Assembly (NCBI GenBank): GCA_945873065.1
Contig: CAMCBN010000002.1
Location: 102,788 to 166,787, forward strand
DNA: 64,000 nucleotides
Direction of reading: 5' to 3'
Origin: an uncultured Candidatus Saccharibacteria bacterium
GTDB taxonomy: Bacteria; Patescibacteriota; Saccharimonadia; Saccharimonadales; Saccharimonadaceae
Positions within the stretch are counted from its first letter, which is position 1. Every line of letters begins with the position of its first letter. Shown here piece after piece: positions 1 to 7,855 of the stretch. The notes beneath the pieces are model-generated. The model searched no databases. It was not told where the DNA came from and saw only the letters and a list, made by a program, of their open reading frames with translations. Position numbers and translations under genes: made by a program.

Positions 1-176
1 CGCGCCAATGTCGTCTTGCCCGTTCCTGGCGGCCCCCAAAAAATCAAGCTGACCGGCTCTTTTTGGCGCACGATCCGCCTGAGTAGCTCTCCGTCGCCCA
101 GCAGATGGCCTTGCCCGATGACGGCATCGAGCGTTTGTGGGCGCATTCTTTCGGCGAGGGGTCGGCGACTTTTCAC
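1..176 (-). CDS. rarA: RarA/MgsA-type AAA+ ATPase, N-terminal part only
   Basis: Translation of the reverse strand from a GTG at 176 gives about 58 residues running off the window edge. It contains [20 protein letters not shown] and then the Walker A stretch [13 protein letters not shown], the arrangement found at the N-terminus of the replication-associated recombination ATPase RarA (MgsA), which acts at stalled replication forks. A TATAAT box ends 6 nt before the GTG and no Shine-Dalgarno is present, so the mRNA is predicted to start at the GTG itself. Other clamp-loader-like AAA+ proteins share the Walker region, but the [11 protein letters not shown] segment favours RarA. The rest of the gene lies outside the window. 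Confidence 0.82.
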   Translation of the reverse strand, partial: MKSRRPLAERMRPQTLDAVIGQGHLLGDGELLRRIVRQKEPVSLIFWGPPGTGKTTLA

Positions 177-251
177 GACTTTATTATACCACTTGTCAAT
201 TAATTACAGGCGTTACCTTAAATTTTAAATACTATAAGCCAAGGAGAATGT

Positions 252-338
252 ATGAATGAAAATGCTGCTGGTGCCGCTGTCGCTCTGATAGTGAGCGGTA
301 AAGAAGCGAGATCAAAACTTGCGTTCATGCCATGTTAA
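252..338 (+). CDS. possible 28-residue ORF with Shine-Dalgarno
   Basis: An AAGGAG sequence lies 5 nt before an ATG that opens a 28-codon frame starting MNENAAGAAVALIVSGKEAR. It ends just before the promoter-like TTAAAAT and the Shine-Dalgarno of the DinB-like gene. I do not recognise the product. It may be a real small protein, the remnant of a longer gene, or chance. Confidence 0.25.
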   Translation: MNENAAGAAVALIVSGKEARSKLAFMPC

Positions 339-363
339 AATGACCTAAGGGGAGGAATGATTT

Positions 364-882
364 ATGAATAATACAGTATTATTGATTGATGCAGCGGGGC
401 GTGCTCAAGAGAGGCTATTACAAGCGCTGGACGGGCTCAGCCCAGAGCAAATCAACCGTATACCAGCACCAGAGGTCGCACCAAGCATTAAGTCATTAGC
501 CTGGTTGGTGTGGCATGTGGCGCGTGAGATGGATTTTCAGATAGCAGATCTATTGGGTGTTGAGCCGCTGTATTTTAGCGAAGGTTGGGGTGATAAATTT
601 GCGTTGGACTTACCTCCCGACACGCAGGATTGGAAGCATACACCATCAGAGGCGGCGAAAGTCATGGTAACTGATATACAGTTGTTGCGCGATTATCTGT
701 CGCGAGCTACGGACTTTGTTATAGACTACTTGGCACATGTTAGTGCGAAATCACTTGGCGATATCATCGATGAATCATGGGACCCACCAGTGACACGGGC
801 GGCACGATTAGTTTCGATCGTTGATGATGCTATTATGCATTCTGGGCAAGCTATTTATGTTAAACGATTGATTAGAACTTGA
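364..882 (+). CDS. DinB-like four-helix protein (DUF664/DinB superfamily)
   Basis: The 172-residue product has the length and layout of the DinB/DUF664 four-helix-bundle superfamily, which includes metal-dependent thiol transferases and many proteins of unknown role. Visible family features are the early helix, a histidine in LVWHVAREMDFQ near residue 49, and a C-terminal histidine in DDAIMHSGQAIYVKRL, which together would form part of a metal site. A strong Shine-Dalgarno (GGGGAGG) precedes the ATG. The neighbours are unrelated, so the substrate cannot be inferred. The protein should be cytoplasmic, since no signal or membrane segment is visible. Confidence 0.7.
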   Translation: MNNTVLLIDAAGRAQERLLQALDGLSPEQINRIPAPEVAPSIKSLAWLVWHVAREMDFQIADLLGVEPLYFSEGWGDKFALDLPPDTQDWKHTPSEAAKVMVTDIQLLRDYLSRATDFVIDYLAHVSAKSLGDIIDESWDPPVTRAARLVSIVDDAIMHSGQAIYVKRLIRT

Positions 883-1021
883 GCTATTTCGCTTGGTACG
901 ATCAGGTCTCGTGATGTATGTAGAGTGTCTGTAGATGGCTGATAAAGGTATAATATACAACGCTTGCGCATACAGATATGACGTGAGATAATTAACGTAT
1001 AATTTTTTAAAGGAGATCTCG

Positions 1022-1768
1022 ATGGAGTACATAATTATTGGCATAGTACTGGCGCTTATTGTGCTAGTGTTGAGTGGTGTTAAGGTAGTCAATCAGTATC
1101 AGCGTGGTGTAGTGCTGACACTTGGTCGTTTTTCGGGAGTGCGTGCACCGGGTTTGCGTGTGGTAGTGCCAGTATTTCAGACGATTATGATGGTCGATGT
1201 GCGTTCGACACCGATTGATGTGCCGAAGCAAGAAGTCATTACTAAGGATAACGTTACTGTTGGTGTCGATGCGGTGGTGTATTTTCGGGTGATTAATGCT
1301 CCAAAAGCTGTGCTTGAGACGACTAACTATATCTACGCGACCAGTCAGTTTGCTCAAGCCGCGTTACGTGATGTGACTGGTAATGTTGACATGGATGATC
1401 TCTTGGCTAACCGGGAAGGTATTTCGCAACAAATCAAAGAAATAGTCGACGCCGAAACTGATAAGTGGGGCATTGATGTCGAGAACGTTAAGATTCAGAA
1501 TATTGAGTTACCGGGCGATATGAAGCGTGCCATGGCCAAACAAGCTGAGGCTGAGCGTGAGCGTCGCGCTAACATAATTAATGCCGATGGTGAAAAGGCT
1601 GCTGCTGAGACGTTAGCTGAGGCAGCTGGTATATTGACGAACACTCCTGGGGCTATCAACTTACGTACATTAACGACGCTGGAGCGCATTAGCACTGAAC
1701 CGAGCCAGAAGACAATGATTTTGTTCCCAGCTGAACTGACCGAGACGCTGAAAGGTCTGAAGCGCTGA
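1022..1768 (+). CDS. slipin (stomatin/prohibitin SPFH-domain membrane protein)
   Basis: This 248-residue protein has an N-terminal membrane segment (about residues 4-22) followed by an SPFH/Band 7 domain (about 23-200). Typical slipin stretches are YQRGVVLTLGRFSGVRAPGL and ITKDNVTVGVDAVVYFRV, and there is an Ala/Glu-rich helix (AKQAEAERERRANIINADGE). Slipins form membrane scaffolds and often work with membrane proteases. No NfeD partner is next to it here. A clear AAGGAG lies 6 nt before the start, and a TATAAT box lies near 999. The stop overlaps the next start as TGATG, so translation of the peptidase gene is probably coupled. Confidence 0.9.
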   Translation: MEYIIIGIVLALIVLVLSGVKVVNQYQRGVVLTLGRFSGVRAPGLRVVVPVFQTIMMVDVRSTPIDVPKQEVITKDNVTVGVDAVVYFRVINAPKAVLETTNYIYATSQFAQAALRDVTGNVDMDDLLANREGISQQIKEIVDAETDKWGIDVENVKIQNIELPGDMKRAMAKQAEAERERRANIINADGEKAAAETLAEAAGILTNTPGAINLRTLTTLERISTEPSQKTMILFPAELTETLKGLKR

Positions 1769-2955
1769 TGATTGACTTTCGCCAAAATCGAGCGCGTCTC
1801 GTTGAAGCGCTGGAAGGTGGGTTGGTGGTCGTATCAGCATATGATGAAGTGCAAGGGAGTGGCGATGAGCCAGCTCCCTTTTGTCAAGAATCGAATTTTT
1901 GGTGGTTGTGTGGTATCGAAAGGCCAGGCTGGAAATTGATAGTCGACGGCTTAAGACAGCGGACGATATTAGTAAGGCCGCATGTTGATCCAGTGCAGCA
2001 GACGTTTGTCGGCGAATTGAGTCGGGCGGAGGCGATGGCTATCAGTGGTGCTGATGCTGTGATAGATGCCGGCGAATTTGAGGCGGAGTTACGCCAATTG
2101 ACCAAGCGGCACACAGTGGCCTATGAAGTAAGTGATCAGACTGATTATGGATTTATCCTCAACCCAGCTCCACGCGATCTAAACAGAGTGTTGCGGCGGA
2201 TTTTCCCATCAGTGCAGTCATGTTTGAGGCATATGCGCGAGCTACGGGCAGTCAAACAACCGGAAGAGATTGATATCATGCGTCGGGCGATCGCATTGAC
2301 CATTGCAGGATTTCAGCGAGCCAAAAAGGAGTTAGACACCTGTCAATACGAGTATGAAATTGAAGCATTGTTTGGGTATACTTTTCGGCGGCATAACGCT
2401 ACCCATGCCTATAGTCCGATTGTAGCCGCTGGCGGTCATGCTTGTACGCTTCACTACAGCCAAAATAGCGGTAAGATTCAGAATGATCAGATGATATTAA
2501 TCGATATCGGAGCGCGACTACATGGGTATTGCTCTGATATCACGCGCACGTATAGTCTAAAGCCGACTCGTCGTCAGCAAGAAGTACATGCTGCGGTGGT
2601 GCGAGCAGAGCGTCGTATCATTGCTTTGCTTGAACCAAATCTACCATTGGTCGAATACATCCAAAAGAGCGATGATATCATGCGGGATGCGTTAGAGAGT
2701 CTGGGGTTGCTTGGGAGTCGCCAGGATGAATCAGTTTTTCGTCGTTATTGTCCGCATGCGATAAGCCACGGTTTGGGTGTCGATACACATGATAGTCTTG
2801 GCTCGCCTAGGTATTTTCGCCCAGGTATGGTGTTAACGGTCGAGCCAGGTATTTACATTCCCGAAGAAAATATAGGTGTACGGATCGAGGATGATATTCT
2901 TATTACCAAAGATGGCTACGAGAACCTTAGTGCTGACCTATCGACAAAATGGTAA
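1768..2955 (+). CDS. pepP: Xaa-Pro aminopeptidase (M24B)
   Basis: The 395-residue protein has an N-terminal aminopeptidase-P domain (about 1-130) and a C-terminal pita-bread catalytic domain. Metal-ligand motifs are visible: IDIGARLHGYCSDITRTY supplies two Asp ligands, AISHGLGVDTHD supplies His, and TVEPGIYIPEE and GVRIEDD supply Glu ligands. It removes N-terminal residues before proline in the cytoplasm and would suit recycling of imported peptides. It overlaps the slipin stop codon by one base. Its length is slightly shorter than E. coli PepP but domain-complete. Confidence 0.9.
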   Translation: MIDFRQNRARLVEALEGGLVVVSAYDEVQGSGDEPAPFCQESNFWWLCGIERPGWKLIVDGLRQRTILVRPHVDPVQQTFVGELSRAEAMAISGADAVIDAGEFEAELRQLTKRHTVAYEVSDQTDYGFILNPAPRDLNRVLRRIFPSVQSCLRHMRELRAVKQPEEIDIMRRAIALTIAGFQRAKKELDTCQYEYEIEALFGYTFRRHNATHAYSPIVAAGGHACTLHYSQNSGKIQNDQMILIDIGARLHGYCSDITRTYSLKPTRRQQEVHAAVVRAERRIIALLEPNLPLVEYIQKSDDIMRDALESLGLLGSRQDESVFRRYCPHAISHGLGVDTHDSLGSPRYFRPGMVLTVEPGIYIPEENIGVRIEDDILITKDGYENLSADLSTKW

Positions 2956-2977
2956 AAAACAACTATACTAAAAGCAA

Positions 2978-3379
2978 ATGAGGCGACAATTTTTTATATT
3001 TATTATCCGGTGGGTACTAAATTCGTTTGGTCTGTGGATTGCGGTGCGTATTCTCGGGTCGGGCTATAGTGATGCCCAGATTGATGCAGGGTTACCGGTG
3101 TTTTTGATGGCTGGGTTGATATTTTCGGTCGTGAATGCTGTTTTTAAGCCGATTGCCATTATTCTTTCATTACCAGCGATTTTGATAACACTCGGATTGT
3201 TTACTATAGTAGTAAATGGCTTTATGGTGTATATTTCGTTGAAGTTAGCTCCAGGTTTGAGTATGTCGTTTGGTAATTCTATTATTACAGGTTTGATTAT
3301 GAGTTTGGTAAATTATATAGTCAGTAGTGCACTTGAATTAGATTATGGTAAAACACAGGAGGAGAAGTATGAATCTTGA
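2978..3379 (+). CDS. four-TM membrane protein, PF04020 (mycobacterial-type holin-like) family
   Basis: This hydrophobic 133-residue protein has four predicted membrane segments. The stretches NAVFKPIAIILSLPAILITLG and VVNGFMVYISLKL match the PF04020 pattern. That family carries the name phage holin superfamily IV, but it is widespread in non-phage bacterial contexts and its role is unknown. A TATACT box ends 8 nt before the ATG and no Shine-Dalgarno is seen, so the transcript is probably leaderless. It overlaps the secG start by a few bases. No lysis or phage genes are nearby. Confidence 0.8.
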   Translation: MRRQFFIFIIRWVLNSFGLWIAVRILGSGYSDAQIDAGLPVFLMAGLIFSVVNAVFKPIAIILSLPAILITLGLFTIVVNGFMVYISLKLAPGLSMSFGNSIITGLIMSLVNYIVSSALELDYGKTQEEKYES

Positions 3380-3602
3380 TGGTATATTACAGGCTGTTAT
3401 GGTCTGGTCGGCTATTTTGATGGTGATTGCGATTTTATTGCAGCAACGTGGTGCTACATTGGGAGCTGGTTTCGGTAGCTCGGGTGAGCTATATACCACG
3501 CGCCGCGGATTAGATAAGAACTTATTTGAGGCCACTATCTTTTTGGCTGTACTTTTCGTTGGTTCTATCCTGGTATCATTATTGTTGCCATCAGTGGGGT
3601 AG
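3369..3602 (+). CDS. secG: protein translocase subunit SecG
   Basis: The 77-residue protein has two hydrophobic segments (about 8-28 and 52-74) and the conserved SecG loop LLQQRGATLGAGFGSS. It is an accessory subunit of the SecYEG channel. I chose the ATG at 3369 because AGGAGG lies just before it; an upstream in-frame start would add eight residues that overlap the previous gene. One base separates its stop from the start of the peptide-binding protein. Confidence 0.92.
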   Translation: MNLDGILQAVMVWSAILMVIAILLQQRGATLGAGFGSSGELYTTRRGLDKNLFEATIFLAVLFVGSILVSLLLPSVG

Positions 3603-3603
3603 T

Positions 3604-5448
3604 ATGTCTGATAATCAACTGCAACGCCGCCAGGTTGACACTGACCTCGTTTCGAATGGAGACTCTGTATCAGCTCGTGAGGCAAAGTCGGTGCCTTCGC
3701 GGCGTAAACGCCCACGGCGAGACTTAAAACAACTCGAGGAAAGTGCGTCGCAGCATGCAAATCGATTTTTGGGCAGTCGATTTAGTAGTTTACGCCGAGC
3801 GAGACGACGTGTTTTGTTCTGGTTGTTGCTAGTTGCATTGATTATGCTGGGTACAGCGACACAGCTTTTTATACGGCGCGATACATCTGCTGTATCGGGA
3901 AGTAATGGTGGTACGTATATCGAGGGGTCTCTTGGAACCATCGAGACATTAAATCCGCTCTTTGCGACGAGCAACACAGAATTATCAGCTAGCCAACTCA
4001 TGTTTTCGTCACTTTATAGGTATGACACATCTGGGTCGTTACATACCGACGTTGCTACGGGTTTTACTTATAGCGAGCCGAATAAAACATACACCGTTAA
4101 GTTGCGTGATGATGTGCGGTGGCATGATGGGCAACATCTCACCGCGAAAGATGTCGCATTTACCATAGGCCTGATCAAGAATCCGTCTGTCCGTTCGCCA
4201 CTACGAGTCAACTGGATAGATGTAACGACAAAAGTAATCGATGACTTTACGATACAATTTACCTTACCAGCCACATATGCTGCCTTTCCGCACGCCTTGA
4301 CTTTTCCGATTTTGCCCCAACATCTGTTAGGGTCTGTGGCGCCGAGTGCAGTTCGCCAAGCGTCGTTTAATCAGTCGCCAGTGGGAAGCGGGCCATTTAA
4401 GTTTCAAATATTGCAGTCCACAAATAAGTCCAACCGCATGAAAGTCGTTCACATGACAGCATTCGACGATTATTATGGTGGGCGGCCAAAACTTGATCGA
4501 TTTGAGCTGCAAGCTTACAACAGCCAGCAAGATATAGTCAAGGCGCTACAATCAGGAGAATTGAGTGGTGCTGCAGATATATCTACTATTTCACGTAGCC
4601 AAGTTTCGCAGCATCAATATACGACAACTGTTACGCCAACGGATCGTGGAGTGTATTTATTGTTTAATAACACCTATCCGATGCTAAAGGATCGATCGGT
4701 ACGTAAGGCTCTACAACTGGCGACTAATACGACAGCAATTCGTGAGGCAATTGGCGGCGATGCTGTTCAGTCGCTCGACGTGCCATTTATTCCCTCGCAA
4801 CTTGGTGGCATCCAGGTGCCTTCGGCTGATGCGGCAAACACCGCGAAAGCAGTGGCGGTTCTGGAGGCTGCTGGGTGGAAACTAAACGGTGACACACGAG
4901 TCAAAGATGGGCAAAAGCTATTAGTTACGATTACTACGACGAAAAACGCTGAGTATGAAGCAGTGTTGGCGAAAATAGTTGAACAATGGAAGCAGATCGG
5001 TGTGGTAGCCGTACCGCAAGTAATTGATCGTTCAGCGACTTCGTCAACGTTTGTACAGGGTACATTGCAGGGGCGCGATTTTGAGGTGCTACTATACGAA
5101 TTAGCTATTGGCGCTGATCCTGACGTTTATGCTTATTGGCATTCGTCGCAGGCTACTGCTAATGGATATAATTTCGCTAATTACACTAATAGGACAGTCG
5201 ATGCTGCACTTGGAGGTGCGCGGACGCGCACTGAGCTAAAATTACGAGCAGCGAAGTACAAATCTTTTGCTGAGCAGTGGTTGTCTGATGTGCCAGCGAT
5301 CGGATTATACCGATCTGCGTCGGTGTATGCAACTGGGCGAGGAGTTCAAGCGTTGCGCTCTGGTGACATGCTGGTGTCGAATACCGATCGTTACTTTGAT
5401 GTTGTGAATTGGACAGTCGCGACACGTGAGGTTTACAAAACACCGTAG
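3604..5448 (+). CDS. membrane-anchored peptide-binding protein (ABC transporter SBP family 5)
   Basis: This 614-residue protein resembles OppA/DppA-type solute-binding proteins. After the anchor it reads GGTYIEGSLGTIETLNPLFA, then SLYRYD, LRDDVRWHDG and LTAKDVAFTI, which are standard family blocks. A basic cytoplasmic tail (1-69) rich in Arg and Lys is followed by one membrane helix (70-90). There is no lipobox cysteine, so it is tethered by a helix rather than by lipid. It would bind peptides outside the membrane. No permease or ATPase genes are adjacent, so they must be elsewhere or absent. The start follows the secG stop by one base. Confidence 0.88.
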   Translation: MSDNQLQRRQVDTDLVSNGDSVSAREAKSVPSRRKRPRRDLKQLEESASQHANRFLGSRFSSLRRARRRVLFWLLLVALIMLGTATQLFIRRDTSAVSGSNGGTYIEGSLGTIETLNPLFATSNTELSASQLMFSSLYRYDTSGSLHTDVATGFTYSEPNKTYTVKLRDDVRWHDGQHLTAKDVAFTIGLIKNPSVRSPLRVNWIDVTTKVIDDFTIQFTLPATYAAFPHALTFPILPQHLLGSVAPSAVRQASFNQSPVGSGPFKFQILQSTNKSNRMKVVHMTAFDDYYGGRPKLDRFELQAYNSQQDIVKALQSGELSGAADISTISRSQVSQHQYTTTVTPTDRGVYLLFNNTYPMLKDRSVRKALQLATNTTAIREAIGGDAVQSLDVPFIPSQLGGIQVPSADAANTAKAVAVLEAAGWKLNGDTRVKDGQKLLVTITTTKNAEYEAVLAKIVEQWKQIGVVAVPQVIDRSATSSTFVQGTLQGRDFEVLLYELAIGADPDVYAYWHSSQATANGYNFANYTNRTVDAALGGARTRTELKLRAAKYKSFAEQWLSDVPAIGLYRSASVYATGRGVQALRSGDMLVSNTDRYFDVVNWTVATREVYKTP

Positions 5449-5460
5449 ATACATTATAAT
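5432..5460 (+). promoter_or_regulatory. promoter of tRNA-Leu
   Basis: TTTACA (5432-5437) and TATAAT (5455-5460) are separated by exactly 17 nt. The predicted start is near 5467, 13 nt before the tRNA. The -35 box lies inside the last codons of the peptide-binding protein gene. Confidence 0.75.
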
Positions 5461-5479
5461 GAACAGCGCAGATAGTCAT

Positions 5480-5567
5480 GCGGATGTGGCGGAATTGGTA
5501 GACGCGTCAGCTTGAGGGGCTGGTGGGCATTATGCTCGTGGAAGTTCAAGTCTTCTCATCCGCACCA
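5480..5567 (+). tRNA. tRNA-Leu (GAG)
   Basis: The sequence folds as a class II tRNA. The acceptor arm GCGGATG pairs with CATCCGC, followed by ACCA encoded in the gene. The anticodon loop TTGAGGG is closed by CAGC/GCTG and gives anticodon GAG, which reads CUC and CUU leucine codons. A long variable arm (GGGCATTATGCTC) and a T-arm with GTTCAAGTC are present. Confidence 0.95.
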
Positions 5568-5586
5568 CGATAGATGTTTGAATCGT

Positions 5587-5606
5587 CGCCCAGAGGGGCG
5601 GCTTTT
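5587..5606 (+). terminator. terminator after tRNA-Leu
   Basis: CGCCC and GGGCG form a 5-bp hairpin with an AGAG loop, followed by GCTTTTCG. The hairpin is short, but GC-rich and well placed downstream of the tRNA. Confidence 0.55.
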
Positions 5607-5728
5607 CGTTAGGCTCCAAAAAGAATTAGTGTCTATGTGGTTTTGATTTTACCAAACTTGCGTTTGAGATGGTGCCGCACTGCCTATCGTCCTATGATAA
5701 ATTAAATGTAATGAGTAAAGGAGGGGCA

Positions 5729-5776
5729 ATGACAAAACGGCGATGTATTGATGCGAGGCGGAGGCTGGCAGTATGA
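5729..5776 (+). CDS. possible 15-codon leader peptide coupled to the nitroreductase
   Basis: A strong Shine-Dalgarno (AAAGGAGG) precedes an ATG that encodes MTKRRCIDARRRLAV. The stop overlaps the nitroreductase start as ATGA. The peptide is Arg-rich and uses CGG, CGA and AGG codons. The nitroreductase has only a weak ribosome-binding site of its own, so coupling is plausible. Whether the peptide itself has a role is unknown. Confidence 0.35.
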   Translation: MTKRRCIDARRRLAV

Positions 5777-6435
5777 AACAGGTTGAGAAGCATATCAAGG
5801 AGGCGCTTTCATTTCGCCACGCGACGAAAAAGTTTGCTGCCGATAAACGAATTAGCGATGAACATATGCAACTCATTCTTGAGGCTGCGCGTTTGGCGCC
5901 AAGTTCCTATGGATTTGAGCCGTGGAATATTATCGTGGCGCAGGATGAGGCGCTGCGCGAAGCGTTGAAGCAGCACTGTATGATGAATGGTGCGCGCTTT
6001 GAAGCCAGTCATATGTTAATTTTTACCGCCAAAACTGGTCATGAGTTGACGCGCAAGGGCGGCCATATTGATCACGCGCTTAAAGAGGTTTTACAAATGA
6101 ACGCGGTGGCGCGCCTGGCTTATAAGACGTTCTGGAAGAAATGGGCCAAAAATAATTTTCGGCTCATGCGAGCTGAGGGCGATCTTCATGCGTGGGCAGC
6201 GCGCCAGGCGTATATTGCACTTGGTTTTTCTATGTTTGCAGCGGCGGAGCTACATATTGACTCATGCCCGATAGAAGGATTTGATATTGACGGCGCGGCG
6301 AAAGTGCTAACGAATTATAAGCTCATTGATCCAGCAAAAGAGCAGCCGGTAGTATTGTTAGCCCTTGGTTATCGTGCTGAGCAGCCGCATCAGCGCCATC
6401 GCCGTAATCTGGACGAGATCGTACAATGGCATTAA
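5773..6435 (+). CDS. nitroreductase-family flavoprotein
   Basis: The 220-residue product belongs to the FMN-dependent nitroreductase family, which uses NAD(P)H to reduce nitro compounds, quinones or flavins in the cytoplasm. Visible features are the N-terminal FRHATKKF (about 14-21, phosphate-contacting Arg), LAPSSYGFEPWNIIV (about 41-55) and a C-terminal LALGYRAEQ. Length is normal for NfsB-like enzymes. It overlaps the 15-codon ORF above by 4 nt. Base composition is visibly more GC-rich than the genes on either side of the 5.7-7.7 kb block. The physiological substrate cannot be told from sequence. Confidence 0.88.
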   Translation: MKQVEKHIKEALSFRHATKKFAADKRISDEHMQLILEAARLAPSSYGFEPWNIIVAQDEALREALKQHCMMNGARFEASHMLIFTAKTGHELTRKGGHIDHALKEVLQMNAVARLAYKTFWKKWAKNNFRLMRAEGDLHAWAARQAYIALGFSMFAAAELHIDSCPIEGFDIDGAAKVLTNYKLIDPAKEQPVVLLALGYRAEQPHQRHRRNLDEIVQWH

Positions 6436-6451
6436 AAGGAAAGGAAAAACT

Positions 6452-6898
6452 ATGCAGCGAACTATTTTCGACGACATCGTAGAGGGCAAAATGAAGTCTG
6501 GGAGGACGAAAAGTTTTTGGCGTTCCTCACGCCGTTTCCGAACACGCCGGGCGTGACGGTGGTTGATCCCGAAGCAAAATCCGGGAGATTATGTCTTCTC
6601 AATTGATAGCGTTGTGTATGCTGAATTTATGGCGGCGGTGCGAACGGTTGCTAACTTGCTAGAGCGAGCATTTGATACGCCGCGGGTGGCGCTGGTATTT
6701 GAAGGTACAGGCGTGGCGCATGTACACGCAAAATTATATCCTTTGCATGGTGATTTGGCAGGCAGGACCGATGTGTGGTCAGAAAATGCAGAGTTTCACG
6801 AAACGTATCGCGGCTGGCTCGCGACCACCGAAGGCCCAAAGATGGATGATGCCAAACTGGATGAAATCCAGGCAAAAATTCTGGCGGCCGCAGCCTAA
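6452..6898 (+). pseudogene. HIT-family protein gene with two compensating frameshifts
   Basis: The reading frame starts MQRTIFDDIVEGKM at 6452, then loses the family sequence. Shifting by one base near 6495 restores VWEDEKFLAFLTPFPNTPGV. A second shift near 6563 returns to the first frame at VIPKQNPGDYVFSID and continues to the stop at 6898. One base is therefore missing near 6495 and one is extra near 6563; without repair the frame stops at 6554-6556. The nucleotide-binding motif reads HVHAKLYPLHG, with Lys in place of the third motif His. It is either a recent pseudogene or carries two sequencing indels. Confidence 0.75.
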
Positions 6899-6910
6899 AA
6901 CTTTAATTTT

Positions 6911-7747
6911 CTAAGCGGTATCGACGTCTCGGCTGACTGGTTCGTGGGCGCTGGTTGTCACCATAAAGGCATGCGGGTCGACAGCGTGGACAGCCTGCTG
7001 AACTTTCATTTCATCCAGGCGAGTAAGGACCACGAACATGACGGTATAGGGTTCGTGTTCAATTTCGCGAAGGACTTTGCCATCAAGATAGGTGATGGAA
7101 TGATGAACGATATTATCAAGCGAGGCGTGGACTTTGTGCGGATGAGAGGTAACGATCCACAAGATACGCGATTCATCAAAACCTTGCGAGGTAGTGTGGA
7201 TGGTTTTATGGATGACGTAATAAGCGACCAGCGAATACATAGCATTTTCCCAGCCGAAGACGAAGCCGCCGCAGAGGATGATCAAGCTGTTGATGGCCAG
7301 CACTGCTTCGCTAACTGAGAAGATGGTGCGCTTATCGATGAAGACCGCGACAGTATCTGCACCATCCAAAATACCGCCGTAGCGAAAAACGAGTCCAGCA
7401 CCGATACCAACGACAGTACCGCCGAAGATGGTTGCTAGAATTGGCACGTCAGTAGCTGCGGTATCAATATGTACAAAGGTTAGTGCGGCGAAGGTGATGA
7501 TACCGATGATGGAGAGTCTGGCGAACTCGCGGCCAAATTTACGGTAGCCCATGATGATAAATGGGACGTTTAGTATGACGAGAAATGCGCCGAGAGGTAA
7601 GCCGGATAATTTCGCGCCGATGATAGACAGGCCGGTGACGCCGCCATCGAGCAGGTGATTTGGTAATAAGAAAAATTGCAAACCGGCCGCCGCGACGCTG
7701 GCACCGATGATGACCATGATAGTGTTTTTGATTTTTTCGATAAGCAT
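6911..7747 (-). CDS. YitT-family membrane protein
   Basis: The 278-residue protein has about five to six hydrophobic segments up to residue 175 (YitT/DUF161 part) and a soluble C-terminal DUF2179 domain. Family blocks include LLPNHLLDGGVTGLSII and FRYGGILDGADTVAVF. Its function is not established; it is an inner-membrane protein. A TATAAT box ends 6 nt before the ATG with no Shine-Dalgarno, so a leaderless transcript is predicted. It is divergent from the alpha/beta hydrolase gene and convergent with the HIT pseudogene. Confidence 0.88.
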   Translation of the reverse strand: MLIEKIKNTIMVIIGASVAAAGLQFFLLPNHLLDGGVTGLSIIGAKLSGLPLGAFLVILNVPFIIMGYRKFGREFARLSIIGIITFAALTFVHIDTAATDVPILATIFGGTVVGIGAGLVFRYGGILDGADTVAVFIDKRTIFSVSEAVLAINSLIILCGGFVFGWENAMYSLVAYYVIHKTIHTTSQGFDESRILWIVTSHPHKVHASLDNIVHHSITYLDGKVLREIEHEPYTVMFVVLTRLDEMKVQQAVHAVDPHAFMVTTSAHEPVSRDVDTA

Positions 7748-7855
7748 AATCTTATTATAACAGATCGTAATCGTCGTGATAGTAATGACGCTGCTTGAAG
7801 AAAATGCTATAATTATTTATTGTATGGAGATCGCCAAAATTGCCAAAGGAGATAT

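Noticed and set aside
16..228. Plus-strand 70-codon frame at the window start
   Set aside because: It lies antisense to a clear RarA N-terminus with a Walker A motif and its own sequence is not protein-like.
2978..3379. Phage holin as sign of a prophage
   Set aside because: PF04020 proteins are common outside phages and no other phage gene is nearby.
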